Shown here: positions 1 to 9,555 of the stretch, piece after piece
Layout: each line of letters starts with the position of its first letter
How positions within the stretch are numbered: position 1 is the stretch's first letter
Origin: Marinicauda salina
GTDB lineage: Bacteria > Pseudomonadota > Alphaproteobacteria > Caulobacterales > Maricaulaceae
Direction of reading: 5' to 3'
DNA: 64,000 nt
Assembly (NCBI RefSeq): GCF_003122085.1
Contig: NZ_QEXV01000003.1
Span: 186,001-250,000 of the forward strand
Translations under genes and position numbers: made by a program
The notes under the pieces: generated by a model
Databases searched by the model: none
Told to the model about the DNA's origin: nothing
What the model saw: the letters and a program-made list of their open reading frames with translations, nothing else

Positions 1-125
1 TCGTCATGCTCGCCGAAACGCACCGCCGTGATGTCGGACGCCGAGGCGGCGCCGGTCAGCGCCGCGGCCGCAACAGCCAATCCGCCCTGGATGATTCGCC
101 GGATCATCGTCACCATCGCCACCAT
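1..125 (-). CDS. N-acetylmuramoyl-L-alanine amidase, N-terminal fragment (runs off left edge)
   Basis: Forty-one codons are visible on the minus strand. They encode a basic start, a hydrophobic signal-peptide core ending near ASA, then DITAVRFGEHD. That string resembles the first strand of an AMIN domain, the peptidoglycan-targeting module of periplasmic amidases (AmiC type). In Caulobacter relatives an amidase gene lies divergent to rne, which supports the call. Three in-frame ATG codons (125, 116, 107) compete for the start. The catalytic Amidase_3 domain lies outside the window, so the product is inferred from the N-terminus and synteny only. Confidence 0.55.
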   Translation of the reverse strand, partial: MVAMVTMIRRIIQGGLAVAAAALTGAASASDITAVRFGEHD

Positions 126-629
126 CCCGATGCGCCCGCGCTGGGAATGCGCAGGTCGTTGCAAGGCAGCTTGCGGCTGTTTGCTTGATAATCGGTTAGC
201 GCCCATATCCCCTGAGTATCATGAGCCTGCTCGCTTTTCATCGTCCGAATTCTGGTGCATGTTCACCACACGCCGCGCGTCCGGCGCCGGGCGGCCCATT
301 GCTCCGGTCCGGACTGCACTCCATGCGGCGCGCCGCCCGCAACGCCGCTCCGGCGGACAAGGCGGGCCGTGATGAAACGAGGATTTCTGGACCGGGAGCG
401 CGCGCGCCGCGCTCCGGCCGAGAAGCGATCAACCCGGCGGGCGCCGGCGTCCCCTCAGAGAGACGATCCGCCCTGCCCGCCGAAGGAAACGACCCGATGC
501 GCGAAGCGCGAGCCACAGCGTCAATCCCTGAAGACCGGCCCGCGACGCGCCCCAACAATCGCCGACCGCCCCGATCAGCGCGCCCGACAGGCGCGCCGCC
601 GTCAGGGCTGCGGCGCGGAGTAACTGTGA
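126..629. promoter_or_regulatory. Long divergent intergenic region / rne leader
   Basis: About 500 bases separate the divergent amidase start from rne. No frame here shows a recognisable protein. The region must hold both promoters and probably a long rne 5' leader; long autoregulatory leaders are known for enterobacterial rne. An AT-richer patch around 178-200 (TTGCTTGATAAT) could contain a -10 element, but no well-spaced -35 was found. GGAG at 617-620 is the ribosome binding site of rne, nine bases before its ATG. Confidence 0.4.
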
Positions 630-3131
630 ATGTCCCGAAAAATGCTGATCGACGCCGCACACCCGGAGGAAACCCGGGTGGTCGTCGTCGAATCCGACCG
701 CGTTGAAGATTTCGACTTCGAGTCCGCGACCAAGAAACAGATCCGGGGAAACATCTATCTGGCGAAAGTGACCCGCGTGGAGCCGTCGCTCCAGGCGGCC
801 TTCGTCGAGTATGGCGGGAACAAGCACGGCTTTCTCGCCTTCAACGAAATCCACCCGGACTACTACCAGATCCCCTACGCCGACCGGATGGCGCTGCGCG
901 AGGCGGAAGCCGCGCTCGCCGAGGAATCCGCGCCCGATCCGGATTCCGAGGAGCTGTCCTCGCACGGCGCCGATGACGAGGAGATCATCGAGGAGGCCGC
1001 GCGCAAGCGCCGCCAGCTGCTGCGCAAGTACAAGATCCAGGAAGTGATCAAGCGCCGCCAGGTGCTGCTCGTCCAGGTCGCCAAGGAAGAGCGCGGCAAC
1101 AAGGGCGCGGCGCTGACCACCTATCTCTCGCTGGCCGGCCGGTATTGCGTGCTGATGCCGAACACCGCCCGCGGCGGCGGCATCTCGCGCAAGATCACCA
1201 ACGCCTCCGACCGCAAGCGCCTGAAGGAGTCGGTCAACGAGCTCAAGGTGCCCGCCGGCATGGGGCTGATCATCCGCACCGCCGGCGCGTCTCGGACGAA
1301 GGCGGAGATCAAGCGGGATTACGATTATCTTCTAAGGCTTTGGGAGACGATCCGCGAGCTCACGCTGAAGTCGACCGCGCCGACGCTCATCTATGAGGAA
1401 GGCAATCTGGTCAAGCGCGCGATCCGGGACCTCTACGACAAGGACATCGAGCAGATCCTGGTCGAGGGCGACGAGGCCTACAAGGAGGCCAAGGCCTTCA
1501 TCCGCATGCTCATGCCGAGCCACGCCAAGAAGGTCCAGCACTATCGCGAGGAGACCCCGCTCTTCCTGCGCCACCAGGTCGAAAGCCAGCTCGAGGCGAT
1601 CTACTCGCCCGTCGCGCAGCTGAAATCCGGCGGCTATCTCGTCATCAACCCGACCGAGGCGCTGGTCTCCGTCGACGTCAACTCCGGCAAGTCGACGAAG
1701 GAGCGCAATATCGAGCAGACCGCGCTGCGCACGAACCTGGAGGCCGCCGAGGAGGCGGCGCGCCAGATGCGCCTGCGCGACCTCGCCGGCCTCTTGGTGA
1801 TCGACTTCATCGACATGGAGGAGAACAAGAACGTCCGCGCCGTCGAGAAGAAGATGAAGGACGTCCTCAAGAAGGACCGCGCCCGCATCCAGATGGGCCG
1901 CATCTCGCAGTTCGGCCTGCTGGAGATGTCGCGCCAGCGCCGCCGCACGAGCTTGATGGAGGGCTCCACCCAGCCCTGCCCCTATTGCGACGGCAGCGGC
2001 CATATCCGCTCGGTCGAATCGAGCGCGCTCGTCGCGCTGCGCACGCTCGAGGAGGAAGGCGTGCGCGGCCGCACCGCCCACGCCCGCCTCACTGCGCCCG
2101 AAGAGGTCGCGCTCTATCTCCTCAACGAGAAGCGCGATCACCTGCGCGCGATCGAGGAGCGCTTCCACATGCGCGTGTCCGTCACGGCGGACGCGTCGAT
2201 GATGCGCCCGCACTGCGAGCTCGAGCGCGTCGAATCCCGCAAGGAGGCCGCCCGGGCCGAGGCCGAGGCCGCCTCCGAAGCCGCGCTGGTGACCGAGGTC
2301 GAGGTCGAGACCGAGACGGCCGGCGTCGAAACCGCCGTCGAGACCGCCCCCGAGACCGGCCCCGAGACCGGCGAAGAGGAGACCCGCCGCGAAGGCGGGC
2401 GCGATCGCCGGCGCGGCGGTCGCCGCCGCAAGTCCCGGTCCGAAAAGCCCGAGACCGCCGAGGCCGAGGCGAAGGAGGCCGAGGCCGAAGCCGCGACCGA
2501 GGAGGAAGGCGAGTCCGCCGCCGCCGCCGGCGAGCAGCCTTCCGAGGGCGAAGCCAAGCCGTCGAAACGCCGCCGCCGCGGACGCCGGGGCGGCCGCGGT
2601 CGCCGCCGGCGCACGTCCGAGACCCGCGCCGAGGGCGGCGAGGACGCCGCTTCGGCCGACGACGGCGGAAAAGCCGGCGGCGACAAGGCGGCTGAACCGG
2701 CGCCGGCTGGCGAGAAGGCCGACGCTCCCGCGGAGAAAGCCGAGACGAGCGACGTTCTGAACGTGGTCGAGCCGGAAGGCGGCGAGGACCTCGTCTCGAC
2801 CGAGGCGCCGCCGAAGCGCGAACGGCCGTCGCGGAAGAAGAAGAAGGCCGACGACGACGCGGCGAAGGTCGAGGCCGAGCCGGCGCCCGCCGAGACGACC
2901 TCCGAGACGGCGCCCGAATCCGAGTCCGAAAAGCCGGCGCCGAAGCGCAAGCCGCGCAAGTCCGCGTCCCGCAAGAAAACCGAAGCCGAGGTGGAAGCGA
3001 AACCCGAAGCCGCGCCGGCGCCGGCCCAGGACAAGGCGGACAGCGATCAGGGCGACAACGAATCCGAGGAGTCCGGGCCGCGCAAGAAGGGTTGGTGGCA
3101 GCGTTCGAGCAAGTTTCTCGGCCTCGGTTGA
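630..3131 (+). CDS. rne: Ribonuclease E
   Basis: This is the endoribonuclease that starts mRNA decay and processes rRNA and tRNA precursors; it scaffolds the RNA degradosome. The 833-residue protein has an N-terminal S1/RNase H-like region, a DNase I-like catalytic core with metal-binding aspartates near D349 (VDVNSGK) and D392 (VIDFIDM), and a Zn-link CPYC at 450-453 that joins protomers. From about residue 545 the tail is low-complexity, alternating acidic stretches with arginine-rich RNA-binding patches (RRRRGRRGGRGRRRR). The last residues carry GWW (RKKGWWQRS), which matches the C-terminal motif that docks PNPase in Caulobacter RNase E. The ATG at 630 fits the conserved family start MSRKMLIDA. 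Confidence 0.97.
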   Translation: MSRKMLIDAAHPEETRVVVVESDRVEDFDFESATKKQIRGNIYLAKVTRVEPSLQAAFVEYGGNKHGFLAFNEIHPDYYQIPYADRMALREAEAALAEESAPDPDSEELSSHGADDEEIIEEAARKRRQLLRKYKIQEVIKRRQVLLVQVAKEERGNKGAALTTYLSLAGRYCVLMPNTARGGGISRKITNASDRKRLKESVNELKVPAGMGLIIRTAGASRTKAEIKRDYDYLLRLWETIRELTLKSTAPTLIYEEGNLVKRAIRDLYDKDIEQILVEGDEAYKEAKAFIRMLMPSHAKKVQHYREETPLFLRHQVESQLEAIYSPVAQLKSGGYLVINPTEALVSVDVNSGKSTKERNIEQTALRTNLEAAEEAARQMRLRDLAGLLVIDFIDMEENKNVRAVEKKMKDVLKKDRARIQMGRISQFGLLEMSRQRRRTSLMEGSTQPCPYCDGSGHIRSVESSALVALRTLEEEGVRGRTAHARLTAPEEVALYLLNEKRDHLRAIEERFHMRVSVTADASMMRPHCELERVESRKEAARAEAEAASEAALVTEVEVETETAGVETAVETAPETGPETGEEETRREGGRDRRRGGRRRKSRSEKPETAEAEAKEAEAEAATEEEGESAAAAGEQPSEGEAKPSKRRRRGRRGGRGRRRRTSETRAEGGEDAASADDGGKAGGDKAAEPAPAGEKADAPAEKAETSDVLNVVEPEGGEDLVSTEAPPKRERPSRKKKKADDDAAKVEAEPAPAETTSETAPESESEKPAPKRKPRKSASRKKTEAEVEAKPEAAPAPAQDKADSDQGDNESEESGPRKKGWWQRSSKFLGLG

Positions 3132-3241
3132 GCGCGTCGTTCGCGGTTCACGGCCTCGTGCGCGGCGGGCGGGATGCGAAACCGGCTCGGAACGACTATC
3201 TTGATGGGCGCGGAGGGGCGCCGAAGAAGGGTCGCGCTGTG

Positions 3242-4636
3242 ATGCGTCGCGTACGAACCTGGTTCATGGCCGGACTCGCCGTGCTTTCGCTCGGCGGCAA
3301 CGCCGCCGCGCAGGGTCTCATCCGCGATACCGAGATCGAAGCGGTGATGCGCGATTACGCGGATCCGTTGGTCGAGGTGGCCGGGCTGTCGCCCGAAGCG
3401 GTCGATATCCACCTGGTCGGGGACATGGAGTTCAACGCCTTCGTCACGGGCGGGCAGAACATCTTCATGCACACCGGGGCGATCATCACCGCCGACCAGC
3501 CCAACGAACTCAAGGGGGTGATCGCCCACGAGATCGGCCATATCGACGGCGCCCACCTCGCCCGCATGGGCGGCGCCACGCGCGGCGCGATGGCGACCAT
3601 GATCGGCACCATGGCGATCGGCCTCGCCGCGGCCCTGGCCGGCGAAGGCGGCGCCGGCGCGGCCATCATGGCCTCGGGCCAGCAGTTCGCCACGCTCGAC
3701 ATGCTGCGCTACACGCGCGCCCAGGAATCGGCCGCCGACCAGGCCGCGCTCAGCTATCTCGAGGCGACCGGTCAATCGGCCGACGGCCTGATCTCGACCT
3801 TCGAACGCTTCCGCTACCAGGAAGTCATGTCGAACCAGCGCCGGATGGAATATTTCCGCTCCCACCCGCTGTCGACCGAGCGCATCGAGTCGATGCGCCG
3901 CCGGGCCGAGGACTCGCCCTACACCGACGTGACGGATTCGCCCGAGGAGATCGCCACGCTGCGGCGCATCCAGGGCAAGATCATCGGGTTCATGGCGCCG
4001 CCGGCGCAGACCTTCCGCCGCTATCCCGAGTCGGATCAGTCCATCCCCGCGCGCTACGCCCGCGCCGTGGCCTACTACAAGCGGGGCAGCCTCGACCGGG
4101 CGCGCGAGGAAATCGCGTCGCTGCTCGAGGAAGAACCCGAGAATCCCTACTTCCACGAACTCGAGGGCCAGATGCTCTACGAGAGCGGGCGCATCGACGA
4201 CTCGGTCGCGCCCCACCGGCGCTCGATCGAGCTGATGCCCGAAGCCCCGCTCCTGCGCATCAATCTCGCCGCGTCCCTGATCGGCGTCGGCGACGACGAG
4301 GCGCTCGAGGAGGCGAAGACGCATCTTCGCTTCGCGCTCAGCGAGGAGCCCGACAACCCGGTGGGCTGGTACCAGCTGTCGCTGGCCCACCAGGCGCTCG
4401 GCGAAACCGCCATGGCCGAGCTCGCGACCGCCGAACGCGCCTATGCGCTGGGCGGCGAGATCGAGGCCTACCAGTTCGCGATGCGCGCGAAGGAGGACCT
4501 GGAACGGGGAAGCCCGGCCTGGATCCGCGCCTCCGAGATCATCGCCGTGACCCAGCCGACCGAAGACGAAATCCGCGAATGGAACCGGCGCCAGCGCGAC
4601 CGCGTGCCGTCGCGCCTCGCCTCAAACCGACACTGA
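3242..4636 (+). CDS. M48 family metalloprotease with TPR region (BepA/YfgC-like)
   Basis: A 464-residue exported zinc protease. A signal peptide (MRRVRTWFMAGLAVLSLGG...AAAQG) precedes an M48 domain with the HEIGH zinc motif at 96-100 and a likely third ligand at E162 (AQESAAD). The C-terminal half (about 265-440) is helical and TPR-like, as in BepA, which degrades stalled LptD/Bam substrates and assists outer-membrane protein assembly. The ATG at 3242 is chosen because it directly precedes the signal peptide and has GAAGAAGG upstream; an open frame continues 5' into rne. A DsbA-like gene follows after 39 bases. Its substrate here is an inference from the family. Confidence 0.85.
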   Translation: MRRVRTWFMAGLAVLSLGGNAAAQGLIRDTEIEAVMRDYADPLVEVAGLSPEAVDIHLVGDMEFNAFVTGGQNIFMHTGAIITADQPNELKGVIAHEIGHIDGAHLARMGGATRGAMATMIGTMAIGLAAALAGEGGAGAAIMASGQQFATLDMLRYTRAQESAADQAALSYLEATGQSADGLISTFERFRYQEVMSNQRRMEYFRSHPLSTERIESMRRRAEDSPYTDVTDSPEEIATLRRIQGKIIGFMAPPAQTFRRYPESDQSIPARYARAVAYYKRGSLDRAREEIASLLEEEPENPYFHELEGQMLYESGRIDDSVAPHRRSIELMPEAPLLRINLAASLIGVGDDEALEEAKTHLRFALSEEPDNPVGWYQLSLAHQALGETAMAELATAERAYALGGEIEAYQFAMRAKEDLERGSPAWIRASEIIAVTQPTEDEIREWNRRQRDRVPSRLASNRH

Positions 4637-4675
4637 ACCGGGCCCAGAGCCCGCCCGCGAGACAGAGGGGATCCC

Positions 4676-5437
4676 GTGAGCAAGATCATTCTGACCACCG
4701 CGTCCGTCGTCGCCCTGGCCGCCTGCGGCCAGGGCTCCGGCGCCGCCCAGACCGAGTCCGGCGACGCCGGGACGTCGGGCGATTACACCCGCGCCGAGAT
4801 CGAGGAGATCGTCCACGACTACATCCTCGAGAATCCCGAGATCATCGAGGAGGCGCTCGTCGAGCTGCAGGCCCGCGCGCGGGATCGCGAACGCGACGCC
4901 CAGTCCGCGGCCGTGCAGGCCAACAGCGCTGCGCTGTTCGAGGACGACCGCGACCCGGTGATCGGCGACGGCCCGATCACCATCGTCGAGTTCTTCGACT
5001 ACAATTGCGGCTATTGCCGCCTCGCCGGGGAATGGGTCCAGGACACGCTCGACGAGCACGGCGACCAGGTCCGCTTCGTCTACAAGGAATTCCCGATCCT
5101 CGGCCGGCAGTCGACGGAGGCCTCTCTGGCCGCCCTGGCCGTCTGGCGGACGCAGCCCGATCGATACGAGGCGTTCCACGACGCCATGATCAGCGCGTCG
5201 GGCGAACTGCCGTCGGAGCGGATCGACAGCCTCGCCGAAGACGCCGGCGTCGATGTCGAGGAAATGCGCGCGGCGATGGATGACGAGGCGATCCAGCGCC
5301 ACATCGCCGACGTGCGCGGACTCGCCCGCACGCTCGGCGTGACCGGCACGCCCTTCTTCATCGTCGACGGCGAGGTCGTGCCGATGGCCGACATCGAGGC
5401 GCTCAACGCGGCGCTGAACAGCGCGCTGGAGAGCTGA
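4676..5437 (+). CDS. DsbA family thiol:disulfide oxidoreductase, putative lipoprotein
   Basis: A 253-residue protein starting with GTG, preceded by AGAGGGG. The N-terminus ends in a lipobox-like LAAC (cysteine about residue 17), suggesting lipid anchoring in the periplasm, followed by a helical linker typical of Com1/ScsC-type proteins. The thioredoxin fold carries a CGYC active site at 111-114 (DYNCGYCR) and the cis-proline loop TGTPFF. It should form or shuffle disulfides in exported proteins. It follows the M48 protease, which also acts on envelope proteins, so a shared folding or quality-control role is plausible but not shown. It ends three bases before the convergent thiG stop. Confidence 0.88.
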   Translation: MSKIILTTASVVALAACGQGSGAAQTESGDAGTSGDYTRAEIEEIVHDYILENPEIIEEALVELQARARDRERDAQSAAVQANSAALFEDDRDPVIGDGPITIVEFFDYNCGYCRLAGEWVQDTLDEHGDQVRFVYKEFPILGRQSTEASLAALAVWRTQPDRYEAFHDAMISASGELPSERIDSLAEDAGVDVEEMRAAMDDEAIQRHIADVRGLARTLGVTGTPFFIVDGEVVPMADIEALNAALNSALES

Positions 5438-5440
5438 GGC

Positions 5441-6244
5441 CTAGATCAGCCCGCCCAGCGGGCTCGACGGATCGGCGTACTTCTTCTTCGCCATGCGGCC
5501 GGCGAGATAGGCCTCGCGGCCGGCGATGACGGCGTGCTTCATGGCCGCGGCCATGCGCACGGGGTCTTTCGCCTCGGCGATGGCGGTGTTCATCAGCACG
5601 CCGTCGCAGCCCAGCTCCATCGCCTCGGCGGCGTCGGAGGCCGTGCCGACGCCGGCGTCGACGATGACGGGCACGGTCGCCTCCTCGACGATCAGCCGGA
5701 TATTGACCGGGTTCTGGATCCCGAGCCCCGAACCGATCGGCGCGCCCAGCGGCATGATCGCGCAGCAGCCCGCCTCTTCCAGCTTCTTTGCGTAAACCGG
5801 GTCGTCGGAGCAGTAGACCATCACCTCGAAGCCGTCGGCGATCAGCATCTCGGCGGCGCGCAGCGTCTCGGTCATGTCGGGATAGAGATGCTTGGGGTCG
5901 GAGAGCACCTCGAGCTTGACCAGGTTCCAGCCGCCCGCCTCGCGCGCCAGGCGCAGCGTGCGCACGGCGTCCTCACCGGTGAAGCAGCCCGCCGTGTTGG
6001 GCAGGAAGGTGTACGCCTTCGAGTCGATGAAATCGGTCAGGCGCGGCTGGTCGGGATCCGACAGGTTCACCCGGCGGAGCGCGACGGTGATCATCTCCGC
6101 GCCGGAGGCCTCGAGCGCCCGGGCGTTCTGCTCGTAGCTCTCATACTTGCCGGTGCCGATGATCAGGCGGGATTTGAAGGTCCGGCCGGCGATCTCGAGC
6201 GGTTTGTCCTCGGCGTCCCGGCGAAGCGCTGCGGCGTCATCCAT
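5441..6244 (-). CDS. thiG: Thiazole synthase
   Basis: ThiG builds the thiazole phosphate of thiamine from 1-deoxyxylulose 5-phosphate, dehydroglycine and ThiS thiocarboxylate. The 267-residue TIM barrel has RLIIGTGKY near the N-terminus, the Schiff-base lysine K110 in NLVKLEV, and glycine-rich phosphate loops ([20 protein letters not shown]). It lies directly downstream of thiS with a two-base gap, so the two are cotranscribed and probably translationally coupled. No TPP riboswitch was recognised upstream, although many thi operons have one; only about 70 bases separate thiS from the divergent aroQ. Confidence 0.96.
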   Translation of the reverse strand: MDDAAALRRDAEDKPLEIAGRTFKSRLIIGTGKYESYEQNARALEASGAEMITVALRRVNLSDPDQPRLTDFIDSKAYTFLPNTAGCFTGEDAVRTLRLAREAGGWNLVKLEVLSDPKHLYPDMTETLRAAEMLIADGFEVMVYCSDDPVYAKKLEEAGCCAIMPLGAPIGSGLGIQNPVNIRLIVEEATVPVIVDAGVGTASDAAEAMELGCDGVLMNTAIAEAKDPVRMAAAMKHAVIAGREAYLAGRMAKKKYADPSSPLGGLI

Positions 6245-6246
6245 GA

Positions 6247-6480
6247 TCAGCCTCCTCCCACGAAATGCACGATCTCCAGCCGGTCGCCGGCTTCGATCCT
6301 GACCGCGTCATAGGCCGATCGCGGCGCGATCTCCAGATTGCGCTCCACGGCGACCTTGCGCGGATCGAGATCGAGCGAGCGCAGGAGATCGTCGAGGCTG
6401 AGCCCGGCGGCCAGCTCCCGGGGTTCGCCGTTGATCGTGACCGTGATCAGGTCCGTACGGGCGTCATCGCTTGTTTCCAT
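6247..6480 (-). CDS. thiS: Sulfur carrier protein ThiS
   Basis: A 77-residue ubiquitin-fold protein with [14 protein letters not shown] near the start and the essential C-terminal Gly-Gly (HFVGGG). The C-terminus is adenylated and converted to a thiocarboxylate that donates sulfur to ThiG. It is slightly longer than the usual 65-70 residues because of a polar N-terminal extension ([10 protein letters not shown]). A start a few codons later is possible, but no other ATG is available. Confidence 0.94.
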   Translation of the reverse strand: METSDDARTDLITVTINGEPRELAAGLSLDDLLRSLDLDPRKVAVERNLEIAPRSAYDAVRIEAGDRLEIVHFVGGG

Positions 6481-6551
6481 GATCCCTCACGTCGTAAAAC
6501 CGGCGGCCCCAGTCAAGGCGCGCAGGCGCCGTCGCGGAGCATGCGGTCTTC

Positions 6552-7007
6552 ATGAGCCGACCGGTCCATATCCTCAACGGCCCGAATCTCAACCTGCTCG
6601 GAACGCGCGAACCCGAGATATACGGCGCCGCGACGCTTGCGGACATCGAGGCGATGTGCGCGGCGCGCGCCGACGCGCTCGGCCTGGAGATCGTGTTCCG
6701 CCAGACCAACAGCGAAGGTCAACTGGTGGACTGGATCCATGAGGCCGCCGAACGGGCGAGCGCCATCGTGATCAATCCGGCCGCCTACGGCCACACATCG
6801 ATAGCCTTGCATGACGCATTAAAGGCTATAGACCTGCCCGTCGTGGAGGTTCACCTGTCCCAGCCCGCCGCGCGCGAAGCGTTTCGCCATCGATCCTACG
6901 CGGCCGCGGCCGCGAGCGGCTCGATCAGCGGCTTCGGCGCGGAAAGCTACTTGCTTGGGCTCGAGGCGGCCGCGCGGCTTGTGCGCGATCGAGACACGCA
7001 GCGATAA
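6552..7007 (+). CDS. aroQ: Type II 3-dehydroquinate dehydratase
   Basis: Catalyses trans-dehydration of 3-dehydroquinate to 3-dehydroshikimate in the shikimate pathway. The 151-residue protein is the normal type II length. It shows [20 protein letters not shown] with the catalytic Tyr at its end, the [15 protein letters not shown] segment, and [17 protein letters not shown]. The usual SNIHAREEFR loop reads [10 protein letters not shown], so the Asn-Ile-His positions differ; the arginine and the following HRSY are kept. It lies just ahead of accB; placement of aroQ before accB-accC is common in Gram-negatives. Confidence 0.93.
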   Translation: MSRPVHILNGPNLNLLGTREPEIYGAATLADIEAMCAARADALGLEIVFRQTNSEGQLVDWIHEAAERASAIVINPAAYGHTSIALHDALKAIDLPVVEVHLSQPAAREAFRHRSYAAAAASGSISGFGAESYLLGLEAAARLVRDRDTQR

Positions 7008-7029
7008 GAACGAAGAAGGCTTCATCCTC

Positions 7030-7524
7030 ATGGCGTCGACCCCGTCCCGGAACCAGATCAATCCCAAGCTCGTCCGCGAGCTGGCGGATATTCTCAAGGA
7101 CACCGAGCTGACCGAGATCGAGGTCGAGCGCGGCGAGCTGCGCATCCGCGTGGCCCGCGAAATCACGGCCGCGCCCGCCGCCTACGCGCCCGTCCCGCAC
7201 GCCGCGCCCGCGCAACCCGCGCCTCAGCCCCAGGCCGCCGACACAGCGGAGACCCCGGCGCCGGTCGGCGCAGCCGAGGCCGCCAGCCATCCCGGCGCGG
7301 TCACCTCGCCGATGGTGGGCACGGTCTATCTCCGGCCCAACCCGGAATCGGACGCGTTCGTGAAGGTCGGCGACACCGTCAAGGAGGGCGACACCATCCT
7401 GCTGGTCGAGGCGATGAAAACGTTCAACCCGATCACCGCGCCGAGCTCCGGCAAGGTCACGGAGATCCTCGTCGAGGACGCGCAGCCGGTGCAGTACGGC
7501 GAACCGCTCTTCATCATCTCCTGA
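7030..7524 (+). CDS. accB: Acetyl-CoA carboxylase biotin carboxyl carrier protein
   Basis: The BCCP subunit carries biotin between the carboxylase and transferase steps of malonyl-CoA synthesis. It is 164 residues long: an N-terminal helical segment ([19 protein letters not shown]), an Ala/Pro-rich linker (about 48-85), and a biotinyl domain with the biotin lysine at K130 in EAMKTFN. The start at 7030 is chosen because GAAGAAGG lies upstream and the protein aligns from MAST; an open frame continues 5' into aroQ. It is followed 20 bases later by accC. Confidence 0.95.
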   Translation: MASTPSRNQINPKLVRELADILKDTELTEIEVERGELRIRVAREITAAPAAYAPVPHAAPAQPAPQPQAADTAETPAPVGAAEAASHPGAVTSPMVGTVYLRPNPESDAFVKVGDTVKEGDTILLVEAMKTFNPITAPSSGKVTEILVEDAQPVQYGEPLFIIS

Positions 7525-7544
7525 ACCGGCGGGCGGACCAGATC

Positions 7545-8891
7545 ATGTTCGAGAAGATCCTCATCGCCAATCGCGGAGAGATCGCGCTCCGCGTCCACCG
7601 CGCCTGCCAGGAAATGGGCATCCGCACGGTCGCGGTGCATTCCGAGGCCGACGCCGACGCGATGCACGTCAAGCTCGCCGACGAGAGCGTGTGTCTCGGC
7701 CCGCCCCCCGCGGGACAGAGCTATCTCAACGTGCCCAACATCATCGCCGCCGCCGAGATCACCGGCGCGCAGGCGATCCATCCCGGCTACGGCTTCCTGT
7801 CGGAGAACGCGCGCTTCGCCGAGATCGTCGAGGCCCACGGCCTCACCTTCATCGGTCCGAAGCCCGAGACGATCCGCCTGATGGGCGACAAGATCACGGC
7901 CAAGAAGGCCGCCGCCGACGCGGGCATCCCGGTCGTTCCCGGATCCGGCGGCGCGGTGTCGGACATGGACGAGGCCCGCCGCATCGCCAAGGAGATCGGC
8001 TTTCCCGTGCTGATCAAGGCCGCCGCCGGCGGCGGCGGGCGCGGCATGAAGGTCGCCGAGGACGAGGCCCGGCTCGAGCACGCGCTTCAGACCGCCTCGA
8101 CCGAAGCCAAGGCCGCCTTCGGCGACGGCGCGGTCTATATCGAGAAATATCTCGGACAGCCGCGTCACGTGGAGATCCAGGTGCTCGCCGACGAGCACGG
8201 CAATGTCATCCATCTCGGCGAGCGCGACTGCTCGCTGCAGCGCCGCCACCAGAAGATTCTCGAGGAGGCCCCCTGCCCCGCGCTCACCGCCGAAGAGCGC
8301 GCCCGCATCGGCGACACCGTCAGCAAGGCGGTCAACGCGATCGGCTATCGCGGCGCCGGCACGGTCGAGTTCCTCTACGAGAACGGCGAGTTCTACTTCA
8401 TCGAGATGAACACCCGCCTGCAGGTCGAGCATCCGGTCACCGAGATGATCACCGGCATCGACCTGGTCCGGGAACAGATCCTGGTCGCCGACGGCCAGAA
8501 GCTCGACCTGACGCAGGACGAGGTCGTGTTCGAGGGCTGCGCGATCGAGTGCCGCATCAATGCGGAGAACCCGCGCACCTTCGCGCCCTCGCCGGGCAAG
8601 GTCACCGAGTTCCACGCGCCCGGCGGTCTCGGCGTGCGGCTGGATTCGGCGCTTTACGCCGGCTACTCGATCCCGCCTTATTATGACAGCCTGATCGGCA
8701 AGCTGATCGTGCACGGCCGGACGCGCGAGGAGGCGATCATGCGCCTGCGCCGCGCGCTCAAGGAGATGGTCGTCGGCGGCATTGAGACCACCATCCCGCT
8801 GCACCTGGAGCTGCTCGAGGAGCCGGCCTTCCTCGGCGGCGACTACCACATCCGCTGGCTGGAAAGCTGGCTGGCGGAACGCAACGCCTGA
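7545..8891 (+). CDS. accC: Acetyl-CoA carboxylase, biotin carboxylase subunit
   Basis: Uses ATP and bicarbonate to carboxylate the biotin on AccB. The 448-residue protein is full length, with the N-terminal [16 protein letters not shown], the ATP-grasp glycine loop ([12 protein letters not shown]), the [18 protein letters not shown] segment and [14 protein letters not shown]. It sits in the aroQ-accB-accC-aat run on the plus strand and ends 13 bases before aat, so the four genes are probably one transcript. Confidence 0.97.
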   Translation: MFEKILIANRGEIALRVHRACQEMGIRTVAVHSEADADAMHVKLADESVCLGPPPAGQSYLNVPNIIAAAEITGAQAIHPGYGFLSENARFAEIVEAHGLTFIGPKPETIRLMGDKITAKKAAADAGIPVVPGSGGAVSDMDEARRIAKEIGFPVLIKAAAGGGGRGMKVAEDEARLEHALQTASTEAKAAFGDGAVYIEKYLGQPRHVEIQVLADEHGNVIHLGERDCSLQRRHQKILEEAPCPALTAEERARIGDTVSKAVNAIGYRGAGTVEFLYENGEFYFIEMNTRLQVEHPVTEMITGIDLVREQILVADGQKLDLTQDEVVFEGCAIECRINAENPRTFAPSPGKVTEFHAPGGLGVRLDSALYAGYSIPPYYDSLIGKLIVHGRTREEAIMRLRRALKEMVVGGIETTIPLHLELLEEPAFLGGDYHIRWLESWLAERNA

Positions 8892-8904
8892 GGACGTCTC
8901 GCGC

Positions 8905-9555
8905 ATGCGGGGATTCGGCGTCGAGGAACTGACGGCCTGCTATGCGCGCGGCGTCTTTCCCATGGCGGAATCGCGCGACGATCCGCGGCTCTTCCTGCTC
9001 GACCCGGACGAGCGCGGCGTCATCCCGCTCGACGGCTTCCACATCCCGCGCAGCCTGCGCCGCACGGTCCGCCGGGACGTCTTCCACATCACGCTCGACC
9101 GTTGCTTCGAGGCCGTCGTCGACGCCTGCGCCGCCCCGGCGCCGGACCGCGGCGAGACCTGGATCAACGACAAGATCCGGCGGCTATACCTCGAGATGCA
9201 CCAGCTGGGTCGCGCCCATTCGGTCGAATGCTGGCGCGACGGCCGGCTCGCCGGCGGCCTCTACGGCGTCTCCCTCGGCGGGGCCTTTTTCGGCGAGAGT
9301 ATGTTCTCGCGCGAGACCGACTCCTCGAAGACGGCGCTCGTCCATCTCGTCGCGCGGCTGCGCTGCGGCGGCTACCGCCTGCTCGACGCGCAGTTCACGA
9401 CGAGCCATCTTGAGCGTTTCGGGGCCCGGACGATCACCCGCGATTCCTATCAGCGCCAGCTCGCCGACGCGCTCGACGCGCCGGCCGACTTCTTCGCGAT
9501 GCCCGAAGGCATGAGCGGGGCTCAGGTCCTGCAGTCGATCACCCAGACGTCGTAG
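8905..9555 (+). CDS. aat: Leucyl/phenylalanyl-tRNA--protein transferase
   Basis: Adds Leu or Phe from aminoacyl-tRNA to N-terminal Lys or Arg of proteins, creating N-degrons for ClpS/ClpAP. The 216-residue protein has the family segments ARGVFPMA, INDKIRRLYLEMHQLGRAHS and GVSLGGAFFGESMFSRETDSSK. The ATG at 8905 follows GAGGA and gives the family-typical start; upstream codons overlap accC. Its 3' end overlaps the convergent DUF2155 gene by 34 bases. Confidence 0.94.
   Translation: MRGFGVEELTACYARGVFPMAESRDDPRLFLLDPDERGVIPLDGFHIPRSLRRTVRRDVFHITLDRCFEAVVDACAAPAPDRGETWINDKIRRLYLEMHQLGRAHSVECWRDGRLAGGLYGVSLGGAFFGESMFSRETDSSKTALVHLVARLRCGGYRLLDAQFTTSHLERFGARTITRDSYQRQLADALDAPADFFAMPEGMSGAQVLQSITQTS

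Noticed and set aside
6481-6551. TPP riboswitch ahead of thiS
   Set aside because: Only about 70 bases separate thiS from aroQ and no TPP-box sequence was recognised; too short for the full aptamer.
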